NCBI GenBank assembly: GCA_009827205.1
Contig: WUAK01000012.1
Span: 1 to 19,841, forward strand
Source: Phycisphaeraceae bacterium
Lineage (GTDB): Bacteria > Planctomycetota > Phycisphaerae > Phycisphaerales > UBA1924
Direction of reading: 5' to 3'
DNA length: 19,841 bases
This document shows positions 1-8,155 of this stretch, piece by piece. The position numbers and the translations under genes are program-made. How positions within the stretch are numbered: the first letter of the stretch is position 1; every line of letters begins with the position of its first letter. Below the pieces are notes generated by a model that did not search any database, had not been told where the DNA came from, and saw only the letters and a program-made list of their open reading frames with translations.

Positions 1-1922
1 CGCACCATCGCCTCTTCTGTGTCAAAGAGAAACTGCGCCAGCGCCTTGCACGTCTCGGTCTTGCCCACGCCCGTGGGCCCGAGGAACAGGAAACTGCCGA
101 TGGGCCGGTCGGGATCACCGAGCCCGGCCCTGCTGCGCCGCACAGCGTCGGCGACCGCGCGCAGCGGCTCATCCTGCCCCACCACGCGCTCGCGCAGGTG
201 ATCCTCCATCCGGACCAGCTTCTCTCGCTCAGATTCAACAAGCCGCGAGACAGGGATCCCCGTCCACCGCGACACGATGTCCGCGATCTGCTCCGCGTCC
301 ACTTCTTCCTTGACTAGCGCATCACCCGACGCCGACCGCTCGTCGAGCCTGGCTTCCGCCTGGGCGAGCTGCGCCTCAAGTTCACGCATCTCGCCGTATT
401 GCACGCGTGCCGCCGTCTCGAGGTCGCCGCGCCGCTGTGCCTGTTCCAGTTCGACACGTTTGGCATCGATCTGCTCCTTTACGCTCTTGACCGCGTCGAG
501 GTCCTTCTTCTCGACGTCCCACTTCGCGGTGATAGCCGCGTTCTCTTCGTTGAGTTCTGTCAGCTCGCGCTCGATCCGGTCGAGCTCTTTCTTGTTCGCC
601 TCGCTGATGTCCTTCTCGCCCTCCTCGATCCGGAGCGCCTCGCGTTCCATCTCGAGCTGCATGATCTTCCGGCGGATCTCGTCCATCGCTGTCGGCATCG
701 AATCGTTCTCGATCCGAAGCCTGCTCGAGGCCTCGTCCACAAGGTCGATCGCCTTGTCGGGAAGGAACCTGTCAGCGATATATCGGTTCGAGAGCTGCGC
801 CGCAGCGAGGATCGCGCTGTCCTGAATACGCACCCCGTGGTGCGCCTCATACCTTTCTTTCAATCCTCGCAGAATCGCAACAGTTTCTTCAACCGTTGGC
901 TGGTCCACGTACACCTGCTGGAAGCGCCGCTCAAACGCCGCGTCCTTCTCGATGTGCTTCCTGTATTCGTCGAGAGTCGTCGCACCGATGCACCGCAGCT
1001 CGCCTCTTGCAAGCGCAGGCTTCAGCAAGTTCCCCGCGCTCACCGCGCCCTCAGCCGCGCCCGCTCCGATGATCGTGTGCAGTTCATCGATAAACAGGAT
1101 CACCTGGCCCGCTGACGCCTCAACCTCGCGGAGCACAGCCTTGAGCCGCTCTTCGAACTCGCCCCGGAACTTCGCGCCCGCAAGCAGCTGGCCGACATCA
1201 AGCGCGATGATCCGCTTGTCCTTCATCCCATCAGGGCAATCGCCATTAACGATCCGAAGCGCAAGCCCCTCGGCGATCGCAGTCTTGCCGACACCGGGCT
1301 CGCCAATCAGAACCGGGTTGTTCTTCGTTCGGCGCGAGAGCACCTGCATGCACCGACGGATCTCGTCATCCCTGCCGATCACCGGGTCCAGCTTGCCCTG
1401 CTGGGCGCGCTCGGTCAGATCGATGCCATACTTCTTCAGCGCCTCGAAACTCCCCTCGGCGCTCTGGTCGTTGATGTTTGTGACACCCGACGCCTCGCGG
1501 ATCTGCTTCACCGCATCGCGCAGCACCTTCGGCGTCGCAGCGTTCAGATCCAGCACTTCCTGCGCAGGCCCCTTCACTTCAGCGAGCGCGAGAAGCAGAT
1601 GCTCGCCAGTGATGTACGAGTCGCTCATCTCCTTGCTGATCGCATCGGCCTTGCCCAGGATCTCCATGATCGCCCGGCCGCCCGAGCCCGCCCCGCTGCT
1701 CGTGGTCGGCAGCCGGGAGATCTCGCTCTCGGTGATCTTCTCGATCTGGTCCGCGCTCACCCCCGCACGCTCAAGGATCGAGCGAGACGTTCCTGTCTTG
1801 TCCTCAAGCAGCGCACTGAGCACGTGCAGCCCCATCACCTCCGGGTGCTGACCAGTCAGCGCCTTCTGCTGTGCCGAGGCGAGAGCCTGCTGCGCGAGCG
1901 TTGTCATCCGGTCTGGTGTCAC
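1..1922 (-). CDS. clpB: ATP-dependent disaggregase ClpB, 3' end off the window
   Basis: Hsp100 AAA+ disaggregase that threads aggregated proteins through a hexameric pore together with DnaK/DnaJ/GrpE in the cytoplasm. About 640 codons are visible. An N-terminal Clp repeat domain (about 1-145) precedes NBD1, with Walker A GEPGVGKT at 207-214 and Walker B VILFIDE at 274-280. A long charged coiled-coil middle domain follows (about 400-525), which separates ClpB from ClpA and ClpC. NBD2 Walker A GPTGVGKT is at about 615-622, and the frame leaves the window shortly after. The missing part should be roughly the last 220 residues (family knowledge). I chose the GTG at 1922 because GGAGG lies 6 nt upstream (1929-1933) and the N-terminus fits the family; an internal ATG at 1907 is the alternative. 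No CIRCE operator is visible upstream. The identification is very secure. Confidence 0.97.
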   Translation of the reverse strand, partial: MTPDRMTTLAQQALASAQQKALTGQHPEVMGLHVLSALLEDKTGTSRSILERAGVSADQIEKITESEISRLPTTSSGAGSGGRAIMEILGKADAISKEMSDSYITGEHLLLALAEVKGPAQEVLDLNAATPKVLRDAVKQIREASGVTNINDQSAEGSFEALKKYGIDLTERAQQGKLDPVIGRDDEIRRCMQVLSRRTKNNPVLIGEPGVGKTAIAEGLALRIVNGDCPDGMKDKRIIALDVGQLLAGAKFRGEFEERLKAVLREVEASAGQVILFIDELHTIIGAGAAEGAVSAGNLLKPALARGELRCIGATTLDEYRKHIEKDAAFERRFQQVYVDQPTVEETVAILRGLKERYEAHHGVRIQDSAILAAAQLSNRYIADRFLPDKAIDLVDEASSRLRIENDSMPTAMDEIRRKIMQLEMEREALRIEEGEKDISEANKKELDRIERELTELNEENAAITAKWDVEKKDLDAVKSVKEQIDAKRVELEQAQRRGDLETAARVQYGEMRELEAQLAQAEARLDERSASGDALVKEEVDAEQIADIVSRWTGIPVSRLVESEREKLVRMEDHLRERVVGQDEPLRAVADAVRRSRAGLGDPDRPIGSFLFLGPTGVGKTETCKALAQFLFDTEEAMV

Positions 1923-2126
1923 GTCGTACCTCCGATCCGGTCCCGCCCACCTCGGAGCAAGACCGCCCTCAGAGATGCAACACGCGCGCCGAACCCCGAA
2001 TCGCCCCCAGAAGCCTCAGAACCCGCTTCGCAACTGCACAGACCAGCGCGCAGCCACAGATCGCTGCCAGATCGACAGCAATTGTCGGTTGTGGTTATCG
2101 GTCGTTAGTAGCCATCGCTACCCGGA

Positions 2127-2333
2127 TCAGGCAGTGATGTCGAGGTTCTGCCCGGGCTCAGTCACAGCCGCCACGGGACTCACGGCCCCCCGGCTGTACT
2201 TGCCCACCTCCGCAGCGTCCTTGATCATCTGCACCGCAGCCGCCCCCTCGCTCTCCATCGCGTCGAGGACCTTCCGGGCGATCAAGTAATCGCCGCGTGC
2301 GCCTGTGTCAGAAACCAGTCCAGAGAGCGTCAT
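2127..2333 (-). CDS. YjfB-like putative motility protein (68 aa)
   Basis: Small protein of 68 residues. The middle is a helix-prone stretch (LIARKVLDAMESEGAAAVQM) and the C-terminus reads EPGQNLDITA. This resembles the YjfB/putative motility protein family, whose members are about 60 residues and end in a G-Q-x-(I/L)-D motif (family memory, not searched). No signal peptide or membrane segment is visible. The ATG at 2333 is preferred; two tandem GTG codons just upstream (2339 and 2342) could also serve, and none has a clear Shine-Dalgarno sequence. The gene lies about 200 bp upstream of clpB on the same strand. It sits directly downstream of a minus-strand terminator-like hairpin (2379-2407), so it may be controlled by, or simply follow, an RNA element. 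The family's function is poorly known; the motility link is by name only. Confidence 0.55.
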   Translation of the reverse strand: MTLSGLVSDTGARGDYLIARKVLDAMESEGAAAVQMIKDAAEVGKYSRGAVSPVAAVTEPGQNLDITA

Positions 2334-2378
2334 ACCCACCACGATCGGTCGATAAACACCGGACGTTGAAGGGGTTGG

Positions 2379-2407
2379 AAAAAGACCGCGAGCCGGGGAC
2401 TCGGCTC
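2379..2407 (-). terminator. intrinsic terminator or attenuator hairpin
   Basis: On the minus strand, a perfect 6-bp stem GAGCCG/CGGCTC (arms 2402-2407 and 2390-2395, 6-nt loop) is followed by GCGG-TC and a run of U (A2379-A2383 on the plus strand). It ends about 45 nt before the start of the YjfB-like gene. It could therefore end an upstream small RNA or act as an attenuator. The 6-nt gap between stem and U-run makes it imperfect. Confidence 0.5.
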
Positions 2408-2600
2408 AACCGGTGCGGCCAGGGATGCCCAAACCCTACTCGTAGGTGGGTGCCGCTCGTCCGGTGCCCGGCCTTCCACTCGTAGGAGGCTTGGCCTTCG
2501 ACCGGCCGCATTCAACGGCTCCCGTAGGGTCGGAAAGGTTTGGACATGTACGCCTGACATGCTCCCGGCTGAGCCAAAGCCCCGGCTCAACCACTCGCTC
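2379..2600 (-). ncRNA. candidate structured RNA or leader upstream of the YjfB-like gene
   Basis: Seen directly: a long-range pairing of CCAAACC (2429-2435) with GGTTTGG (2537-2543) encloses three copies of the octamer CYCGTAGG (2439-2446, 2479-2486, 2521-2528), each inside a small palindrome or hairpin. On the 5' side of the minus-strand transcript, GGCTCAACC (2584-2592) pairs with GGCTGAGCC (2567-2575). On its 3' side is an intrinsic-terminator-like hairpin with five U. It matches none of the RNA signatures I know: the GAGGAAAGTCC core of RNase P, the tmRNA ends, the SRP tetraloop region, or TPP, cobalamin, SAM, FMN and GEMM motifs. It could be a free small RNA or a cis leader of the gene at 2333. 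The 5' end is not defined and strand choice rests on the terminator. Confidence 0.4.
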
Positions 2601-3001
2601 CGACGCGAACAGAACTCACTTCGCCCGCTCCCCATTCCGGATGCAACGGGCTCTCTCTCTCATCTCGGTCGAGCATACAACCAGCCCTTGAGAATCCAAC
2701 TTCACTCGACAGGATTCACCCCAACTTGTTCGATTCACAACGTCCGGTTTGACGCCGACCACCCAATCGGGTACAAACAACCAAACATCGGCCCCGGACC
2801 CAGGTGGGAATGGGCCCTGGCCGAGCCGAAAGCCGAGACCAAGCACGATCCGCCCCAAGGATGATCAGGGCCGTGCCTCGGCATTGAAACAGGACCAACC
2901 CAGTCCTCCCGATGTGGAGTCAGCCGCAGCCAGGCGCGTGCACGCACGCTATGCTGCGCTAAGGAACCGGCGGCCAAAGCCGCGCAGCAGGAGTCACACA
3001 T

Positions 3002-3286
3002 ATGTTCACCACCAACAAGCGCGCCCGCCAGACCATCGCACTCGCCGTCGCCACCGCCGGCGCAGCAGCCCTCCTCACAGGCTGCTCCAGCGAACGCAAC
3101 CGACTCGCCGAGTTCCGCAGCGACCCGACGCCCGATCTTGTCACCATGAACGAGCGCCCCGACGACGCCAAGAACCTCAACGCGCTCATCAAAGACGAAT
3201 CGAAGCGCATGCTCTACCGCGACTGGCGCTACGCCTGGTACTTGGACCGCCCGACGAGGCTGACACCAGAGCCCAGCGCCTGGTAA
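3002..3286 (+). CDS. small predicted lipoprotein (94 aa)
   Basis: A 94-residue exported protein of unknown function. The N-terminus has basic residues (KRAR), a hydrophobic Ala/Leu-rich segment, then the lipobox LLTGC with Cys at 28, so it should be processed by signal peptidase II and lipid-anchored. The mature part is short, charged and soluble, with an aromatic patch (YRDWRYAWYLDRP) near the C-terminus and no domain I recognise. The ATG at 3002 has AGGAG 8 nt upstream and a small hairpin before it. The gene stands alone and is closed by a strong intrinsic terminator at 3315-3341, so it is probably monocistronic. The export prediction is secure; the function is unknown. Confidence 0.8.
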   Translation: MFTTNKRARQTIALAVATAGAAALLTGCSSERNRLAEFRSDPTPDLVTMNERPDDAKNLNALIKDESKRMLYRDWRYAWYLDRPTRLTPEPSAW

Positions 3287-3314
3287 ACCTGTAGCAAATT
3301 ACAGCACAATCAAA

Positions 3315-3341
3315 ACCGGAGGCAAAAGCCCCCGGCTTTTT
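3315..3341 (+). terminator. Rho-independent terminator of the lipoprotein gene
   Basis: Stem CCGGaGGC / GCCcCCGG (one mismatch) with loop AAAA, followed by CTTTTT. It starts about 30 nt after the lipoprotein stop. Read on the minus strand, the same hairpin is followed by TTTT. It could therefore also stop transcripts arriving from the convergent alpha/beta hydrolase gene, which ends 140 nt away. Confidence 0.8.
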
Positions 3342-3482
3342 CGTTTGGTCGCAACGCGCTGCACATCTTAAAAGGATGCCGTCTCTGCTGTCACTGTGTC
3401 TGTTGTGAAGGGCAATCGCCTCGTAGAAACTGAATCCGGCCGTCTTGAACACCGGGCAGCTGCAAACAACTCAGATGAGAAA

Positions 3483-4454
3483 CTAACCGGTGACCCAGTC
3501 TGCAATCATGTCCGGAACAGGCTCTAACATCGGCTCGCCGTCTACGCCGTAGCTGTCCATCATCCCGGTCTCAGATCTCTGAAAGAGATGGTTCAACCCC
3601 TGAAGAAGCGTGGACGAGTTGCGCGAGCCACCCACCTGATCGAATATCTCTCTTTCCTCCACAGCGTCAACGTGGCGGTCCTTGTCGCCCCAGATCGCAA
3701 GCACAGGAATGCTCACCGCAGCAAGCTCAACTAAAGGACGGCTGAGCAGCAGCTCACGAACTTCCCACTCAAGAGCGTCGGAAACCGCGAAATCAACGAA
3801 GTCGTCAACACCATCAAAATCAGGCCGAAAGTCGGCATCAGTCGCACCAGCCACACTTGCCATTATCTCTGCTTCCACCGCGGTGCGTCTTTCGTTCGCA
3901 TCATCGATATGCGCAATAGCCTCGAACAAGCTGCGAGAGTGCGCAAGATACACCTCTCGTTCGTCACCGGCGAATCCCATTTCGTCGGCGGCCATCTCCC
4001 TCATCCGCATCATGAATTCCATTCCGGGCCTGATCGCGGCTCCCAACAGAACCACGCTCGTCACCGATCTCATGCGCCTTGCGAGACGCAGCCCAAACAA
4101 CGCACCCTGAGAATGACCAACGACACCCACCCTTGCACAGCCAGATTCGCGAACCAGCCAATCAACCTGTGCGGCAGCATCAGACAGAACCACGTCTGAA
4201 CCCGCAGCGAGATAGTCTCCTTGCGACCCACCCACCCCACGATCATCAAAGCGCGCAACAGCAATCCCTTTGCTGAATAGTTTGTGTGCGAGGTGTTGAA
4301 ACGGCTTGACACCCGCGATCGTCTCGTCTCGATCTTGCGGCCCGGATCCCGGAAGCAGCAGAACCGCCGCCCGCGCATTGCCAGGATCTTCATACGTCCC
4401 AGACAGAGTGATCCCGTCCGTCGGGGATTGGATCGCAATATCTCGGCTTCGCAT
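3483..4454 (-). CDS. alpha/beta hydrolase
   Basis: Cytoplasmic serine hydrolase of the alpha/beta fold, 323 residues from the chosen start. Visible motifs in order: the oxyanion-hole region LLLPGSGPQDRDE (about 33-45), the nucleophile elbow GHSQG with Ser at 115, the acid in IWGDKD (about 255-260), and the catalytic His in GLNHLF (about 289). An insertion between the elbow and the acid (about 140-240) forms a helical cap. The PGSGP...RFDDRGVGGS pattern resembles dienelactone-hydrolase-like or BAAT-like esterases in the BD-FAE/COG1073 group (family memory). The substrate cannot be told from sequence. I prefer the ATG at 4454, which has GGGAG 5 nt upstream; a GTG at 4460 is the alternative. It starts 17 nt after the parB stop, so it is probably cotranscribed with parB. 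Confidence 0.88.
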   Translation of the reverse strand: MRSRDIAIQSPTDGITLSGTYEDPGNARAAVLLLPGSGPQDRDETIAGVKPFQHLAHKLFSKGIAVARFDDRGVGGSQGDYLAAGSDVVLSDAAAQVDWLVRESGCARVGVVGHSQGALFGLRLARRMRSVTSVVLLGAAIRPGMEFMMRMREMAADEMGFAGDEREVYLAHSRSLFEAIAHIDDANERRTAVEAEIMASVAGATDADFRPDFDGVDDFVDFAVSDALEWEVRELLLSRPLVELAAVSIPVLAIWGDKDRHVDAVEEREIFDQVGGSRNSSTLLQGLNHLFQRSETGMMDSYGVDGEPMLEPVPDMIADWVTG

Positions 4455-4471
4455 CTGCACTCCCGGCCGGG

Positions 4472-5470
4472 TTACACCCGGTCAGCATCAACGCCCAACG
4501 AGCGCACAAGCCCATCGAAGTGATCGATCCCGTAGAAATCGATCACGAGCCGGCCCTTCGTGCCCGCCTTGTTCGTCTTGATGCTCACCTTCGTGCCGAG
4601 GTGGTCGCCGAGCTTCTTCTCCAGATCCGCGTGGACCGCAGACCTTCTGGCGGGCTCGGCAGTTTTTGAAGCGTCTTGGGGCTTGCCGAGTTTCTTCGCC
4701 TCGGCCTCCATCTGCCTGACCGACCATTCTTCACGAGCCGCCTTGGCCGCGATCTTGATTCTCTGATTTCCTTCTTGAACTGAAAGAAGTGCCTTGCCGT
4801 GACCCTGACCCAGTTCCCCCGCCGCGATGAGTGTGCGGATCTCGTCTTCGAGATCGCAGAGCCTGATGAGGTTTGCCACGCTCGAGCGGTCCATGCCGAG
4901 GCGGTCAGCGATCTCGCCGTGGGTCATCTCAAAGCGTGTCGCCAGCTCCGCCAGCGCCTCGGCTCGCTCAACCGGGTTCAGGTCCTCGCGATGGATGTTC
5001 TCGATGAGCGCCAGCTGCGCTGAGCTCTTGTCTGTCTCCTCGCGAACGATCGCTGGGATGTGTGTCAGCCCCGCGATCTTGGCCGCCCTCCACCGCCGCT
5101 CGCCGGCGATGAGCTCGTACCGCCCTCCCGTGGATCCCCCACTGCTGGCGGGCCTGACCACGACGGGCTGCATCAGGCCGTCGGCCTTGATTGACGCCGC
5201 CAGACTCTGAAGCGAGCCCTGCTCGAACGACTTTCTTGGTTGGTTTCTGTTTGGTATTATACCAGACACCGCCAACATGGTCGCGGGGCCCTCTGTCGGC
5301 GCAGCTTCCTGTGTGGGCGCCGACTGAGGCATCGGGGCAGCAGGCTGGCTCTCAGCTGTCTGCGGATCCGCCTGGGCCTGCTCCACCTGGACAGGGCCCC
5401 CGATCATGCCGCTGAGACCCTTGCCGAGCCTTCTTCTCTTCGCCTTGCCACTCGTCGCGTCGGTGCTCAT
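4472..5470 (-). CDS. parB: chromosome-partitioning protein ParB
   Basis: ParB/Spo0J-type CTPase clamp that loads at parS, spreads along DNA and recruits condensin and ParA. Length is 332 aa, a little above the usual size because of an Ala/Pro/Gln-rich linker (about 28-62). Near the N-terminus is the ParA-contacting motif RRRLGKGLSGMIG (about 12-24). The CTP-binding domain includes GERRWRAA (123-130) and ENIHREDLNPVE (157-168). A helix-turn-helix that reads parS follows (about 181-205), and the C-terminal dimerisation segment ends in FYGIDHFDGLVRSLG. The ATG at 5470 has AAGGAGG 7 nt upstream. No parA lies beside it: upstream is a divergent NUDIX gene and downstream an alpha/beta hydrolase. Two perfect parS sites lie 360 bp and about 1.2 kb upstream, so this is very likely the chromosomal ParB. 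Confidence 0.96.
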   Translation of the reverse strand: MSTDATSGKAKRRRLGKGLSGMIGGPVQVEQAQADPQTAESQPAAPMPQSAPTQEAAPTEGPATMLAVSGIIPNRNQPRKSFEQGSLQSLAASIKADGLMQPVVVRPASSGGSTGGRYELIAGERRWRAAKIAGLTHIPAIVREETDKSSAQLALIENIHREDLNPVERAEALAELATRFEMTHGEIADRLGMDRSSVANLIRLCDLEDEIRTLIAAGELGQGHGKALLSVQEGNQRIKIAAKAAREEWSVRQMEAEAKKLGKPQDASKTAEPARRSAVHADLEKKLGDHLGTKVSIKTNKAGTKGRLVIDFYGIDHFDGLVRSLGVDADRV

Positions 5471-5570
5471 CCGTCGGCCTCCTTGCCAATGATTCCTGGC
5501 TCCCCTAGCTTACGCCAGCCGTCGTTCCACCGACAAGCCCATCTGGGATCAGCCAAGGACAGGCCCACTC

Positions 5571-6026
5571 ATGAGCGCACAATCCAATCACAAAGCACCC
5601 GAGATCATCGCCCGCGGCGTGCTGACACGAGGCTCCTCGGTCCTCGTGTGCAGAAATCTCGCCAAGGGCTACATGTATCTTCCGGGCGGCCACGTCGAGC
5701 CGGGCGAGACGTCTGCCGAAGCGGTGGCCCGCGAATTCGAGGAAGAGACCGGCCTGGCCATCAAAGTCGGAGAATGCCAGGCCGTCGCCGAGGTCCTCTT
5801 CGGGCAGGGGGGGCACGAGATCAACCTGGTGTTCCACGTGGAACACCCCGGCGAGCTCGGTGAATCAGTCGAGAGCAAAGAAGACGACATCGGCTTCGAA
5901 TGGCTCGAGCACGCCGCGATCGTGGATGCCGACCTGAGGCCGAGATCTATCAAAGCCTGGCTCGTCGGCGGAGGAGATCCATCAGCCCAGGGCATCGAAT
6001 TCATCAGCGATCGCCAGGACGACTGA
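5571..6026 (+). CDS. NUDIX hydrolase containing an internal parS site
   Basis: Cytoplasmic hydrolase of nucleoside diphosphate-X compounds, 151 residues. The NUDIX box is complete: G at 40 in GGHVEPGE, then AREFEEETGL, matching Gx5Ex7REUxEExGU, so Mg2+ binding and catalysis should be intact. The substrate (ADP-ribose, oxidised nucleotide or other) cannot be decided. The ATG at 5571 is the first in frame; upstream AAGGA is rather distant, so initiation may be weak or leader-poor. The gene is divergent from parB with 100 bp between. A perfect parS palindrome at 5830-5845 lies inside the frame and encodes the residues VFHVEH. The histidine kinase gene follows 97 nt downstream on the same strand and may share a transcript. 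Confidence 0.92.
   Translation: MSAQSNHKAPEIIARGVLTRGSSVLVCRNLAKGYMYLPGGHVEPGETSAEAVAREFEEETGLAIKVGECQAVAEVLFGQGGHEINLVFHVEHPGELGESVESKEDDIGFEWLEHAAIVDADLRPRSIKAWLVGGGDPSAQGIEFISDRQDD
5830..5845. promoter_or_regulatory. parS: parS site 1 (ParB-binding centromere)
   Basis: Perfect 16-bp palindrome TGTTCCACGTGGAACA, identical to the chromosomal parS form described for Pseudomonas and a variant of the general TGTTtCACGTGaAACA consensus. Here the symmetry extends to 20 bp (GGTGTTCCACGTGGAACACC, 5828-5847). It lies within the NUDIX coding sequence, 360 bp from the parB start, and should be a ParB loading site. Confidence 0.93.
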
Positions 6027-6123
6027 GGGCCTGCTACCGAGAATCTCGCTGATTCCCCGGCATTTTTGCACTTTTTTGCGGACTTGACCCAACCCGCTCC
6101 CCCCGCCACCCGATGGACGCGGC

Positions 6124-6948
6124 GTGACGGAGTTTCAGCACGACAAGATGACACCCAAGAAGCTCGAAGGGCTGGTCGAATCGCTAGCCGCCCGAGTCGC
6201 TCAGCTCGATACCGAGCTCGAGACGATGCGCGCCCGCTCGAATACCGACCTCGCCGCGGCCCTGCTGGCCCACGAGGTGTGCAACATCCTGACGCCCGGC
6301 AAGGCTGTCGCGCAGATGGCGCTCGCCAAGCCGGAGGATCCCGAGCTGGCCACGCGGGCCCTCGAAAGGATCATTGTGGGAATCGACCGAACAACAGAGA
6401 TCGCAGAGGCCGTGATCGAGATGACCGAGGGTCAGCCGATCGCCAAGCAGCACACGACCGACATCCTGGATGCCGCCCGTGAGGCTGTTCGCTCTCTCGG
6501 GACCGAGTCGTCCCACCACGACATCACGATCGAGCTGAAGATCGAGACCGGCCTGTGTGCCTCGATCTCGAACGTCTCGCTCGTGCAGGTGTTCGTAAAT
6601 CTGCTCACAAACGCTGCAAAGGCGATCGAATCGTCGAAATCGCCCGCTGGCCGGATCCGGATCGAGGCCGAGTCGTCGTCGTGTTCCACGTGGAACACCG
6701 GGGCGATCCGTCTCGCTGTGATCGACGACGGCCCCGGAATTGATCCATCGCTCCGCGATCGTCTCTTTGAGCCGTTCGTCCGCACGCCGGATTCCCGCCG
6801 CCAGGGCGGCAGGGGGCTTGGGCTGGCGATATGCCGCCAGTTGGTCGAATCGGTGGGGGGCAAACTTGAGGTCTCGTCCTCGCCCGGGCACGGTGCGTGC
6901 TTCTCGATGATCCTGCCGGCGAGCCCCGCGGCTGCCGAGGCGGCCTGA
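6124..6948 (+). CDS. soluble sensor histidine kinase with an internal parS site
   Basis: Two-component histidine kinase, 274 aa, without a membrane segment or recognisable sensor domain, so probably cytoplasmic and controlled by a partner. Seen in order: a short coiled-coil-like start (about 10-40), a HisKA-like H-box LLAHEVCNILTP with candidate phospho-His 50, the N-box FVNLLTNAAKAI (Asn 159 and 163), the G1 box DDGPGID (201-207), the F-box LFEPFV (214-219) and the G2 box GRGLGLAI (229-236). The H-box reads HEVCN where HELRN or HEVRN is usual. The GTG at 6124 is the longest start; the ATG at 6148 is an alternative, and neither has a clear ribosome binding site. A parS site sits between the N and G1 boxes, in a linker. 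No response regulator is adjacent. It converges with the ABC ATPase gene, 9 nt apart. Confidence 0.88.
   Translation: MTEFQHDKMTPKKLEGLVESLAARVAQLDTELETMRARSNTDLAAALLAHEVCNILTPGKAVAQMALAKPEDPELATRALERIIVGIDRTTEIAEAVIEMTEGQPIAKQHTTDILDAAREAVRSLGTESSHHDITIELKIETGLCASISNVSLVQVFVNLLTNAAKAIESSKSPAGRIRIEAESSSCSTWNTGAIRLAVIDDGPGIDPSLRDRLFEPFVRTPDSRRQGGRGLGLAICRQLVESVGGKLEVSSSPGHGACFSMILPASPAAAEAA
6682..6697. promoter_or_regulatory. parS: parS site 2 (ParB-binding centromere)
   Basis: Second perfect TGTTCCACGTGGAACA palindrome, symmetrical over 18 bp (6681-6698), 852 bp from site 1. It lies inside the histidine kinase gene and is read there in a different frame (residues SCSTWNT) from that used in the NUDIX gene. 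The shared DNA word is therefore not explained by shared protein sequence. Confidence 0.92.
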
Positions 6949-6957
6949 CCCCCCTGC

Positions 6958-8064
<1,107 letters not shown>

Positions 8065-8155
8065 GGTTCGAGAAGGGTAGCGGGGCCGGCTGTCGGGTGT
8101 ACGGAGTTGGGGTGATGGGGTTGATGCGGCGAGAAGATCCGCGGACGATGCTCTT

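Larger units (their letters stand above)
2334..3001. other. 668-nt gene-free stretch with RNA-like structure
   Basis: No reading frame here has a convincing start, codon pattern or recognisable protein. The left half (about 2379-2600) is full of paired segments and is listed separately as a candidate structured RNA on the minus strand. The right half (2600-3001) should hold the promoter of the lipoprotein gene at 3002. A weak -10-like TATGCT at 2950-2955 has no matching -35 box. A short hairpin, GCGGC-CAAA-GCCGC (2970-2983), sits just before the AGGAG ribosome binding site (2989-2993). Confidence 0.6.

Noticed and set aside
1835..1850. Third parS-like site around a CACGTG core in clpB
   Set aside because: Only the central hexamer matches; the flanking arms are not symmetrical and differ from the parS consensus.
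399..2108. Long plus-strand open frames across the clpB region
   Set aside because: They are antisense shadows of the high-GC clpB gene, whose protein matches the family along its whole visible length.
2379..2600. RNase P RNA, tmRNA or SRP RNA
   Set aside because: None of the conserved core sequences I know for these RNAs is present on either strand.
2749..3294. 181-residue plus-strand frame overlapping the lipoprotein gene
   Set aside because: Composition is Arg/Pro/His-rich as in shadow frames, and the lipoprotein frame has a ribosome binding site, signal peptide and lipobox.
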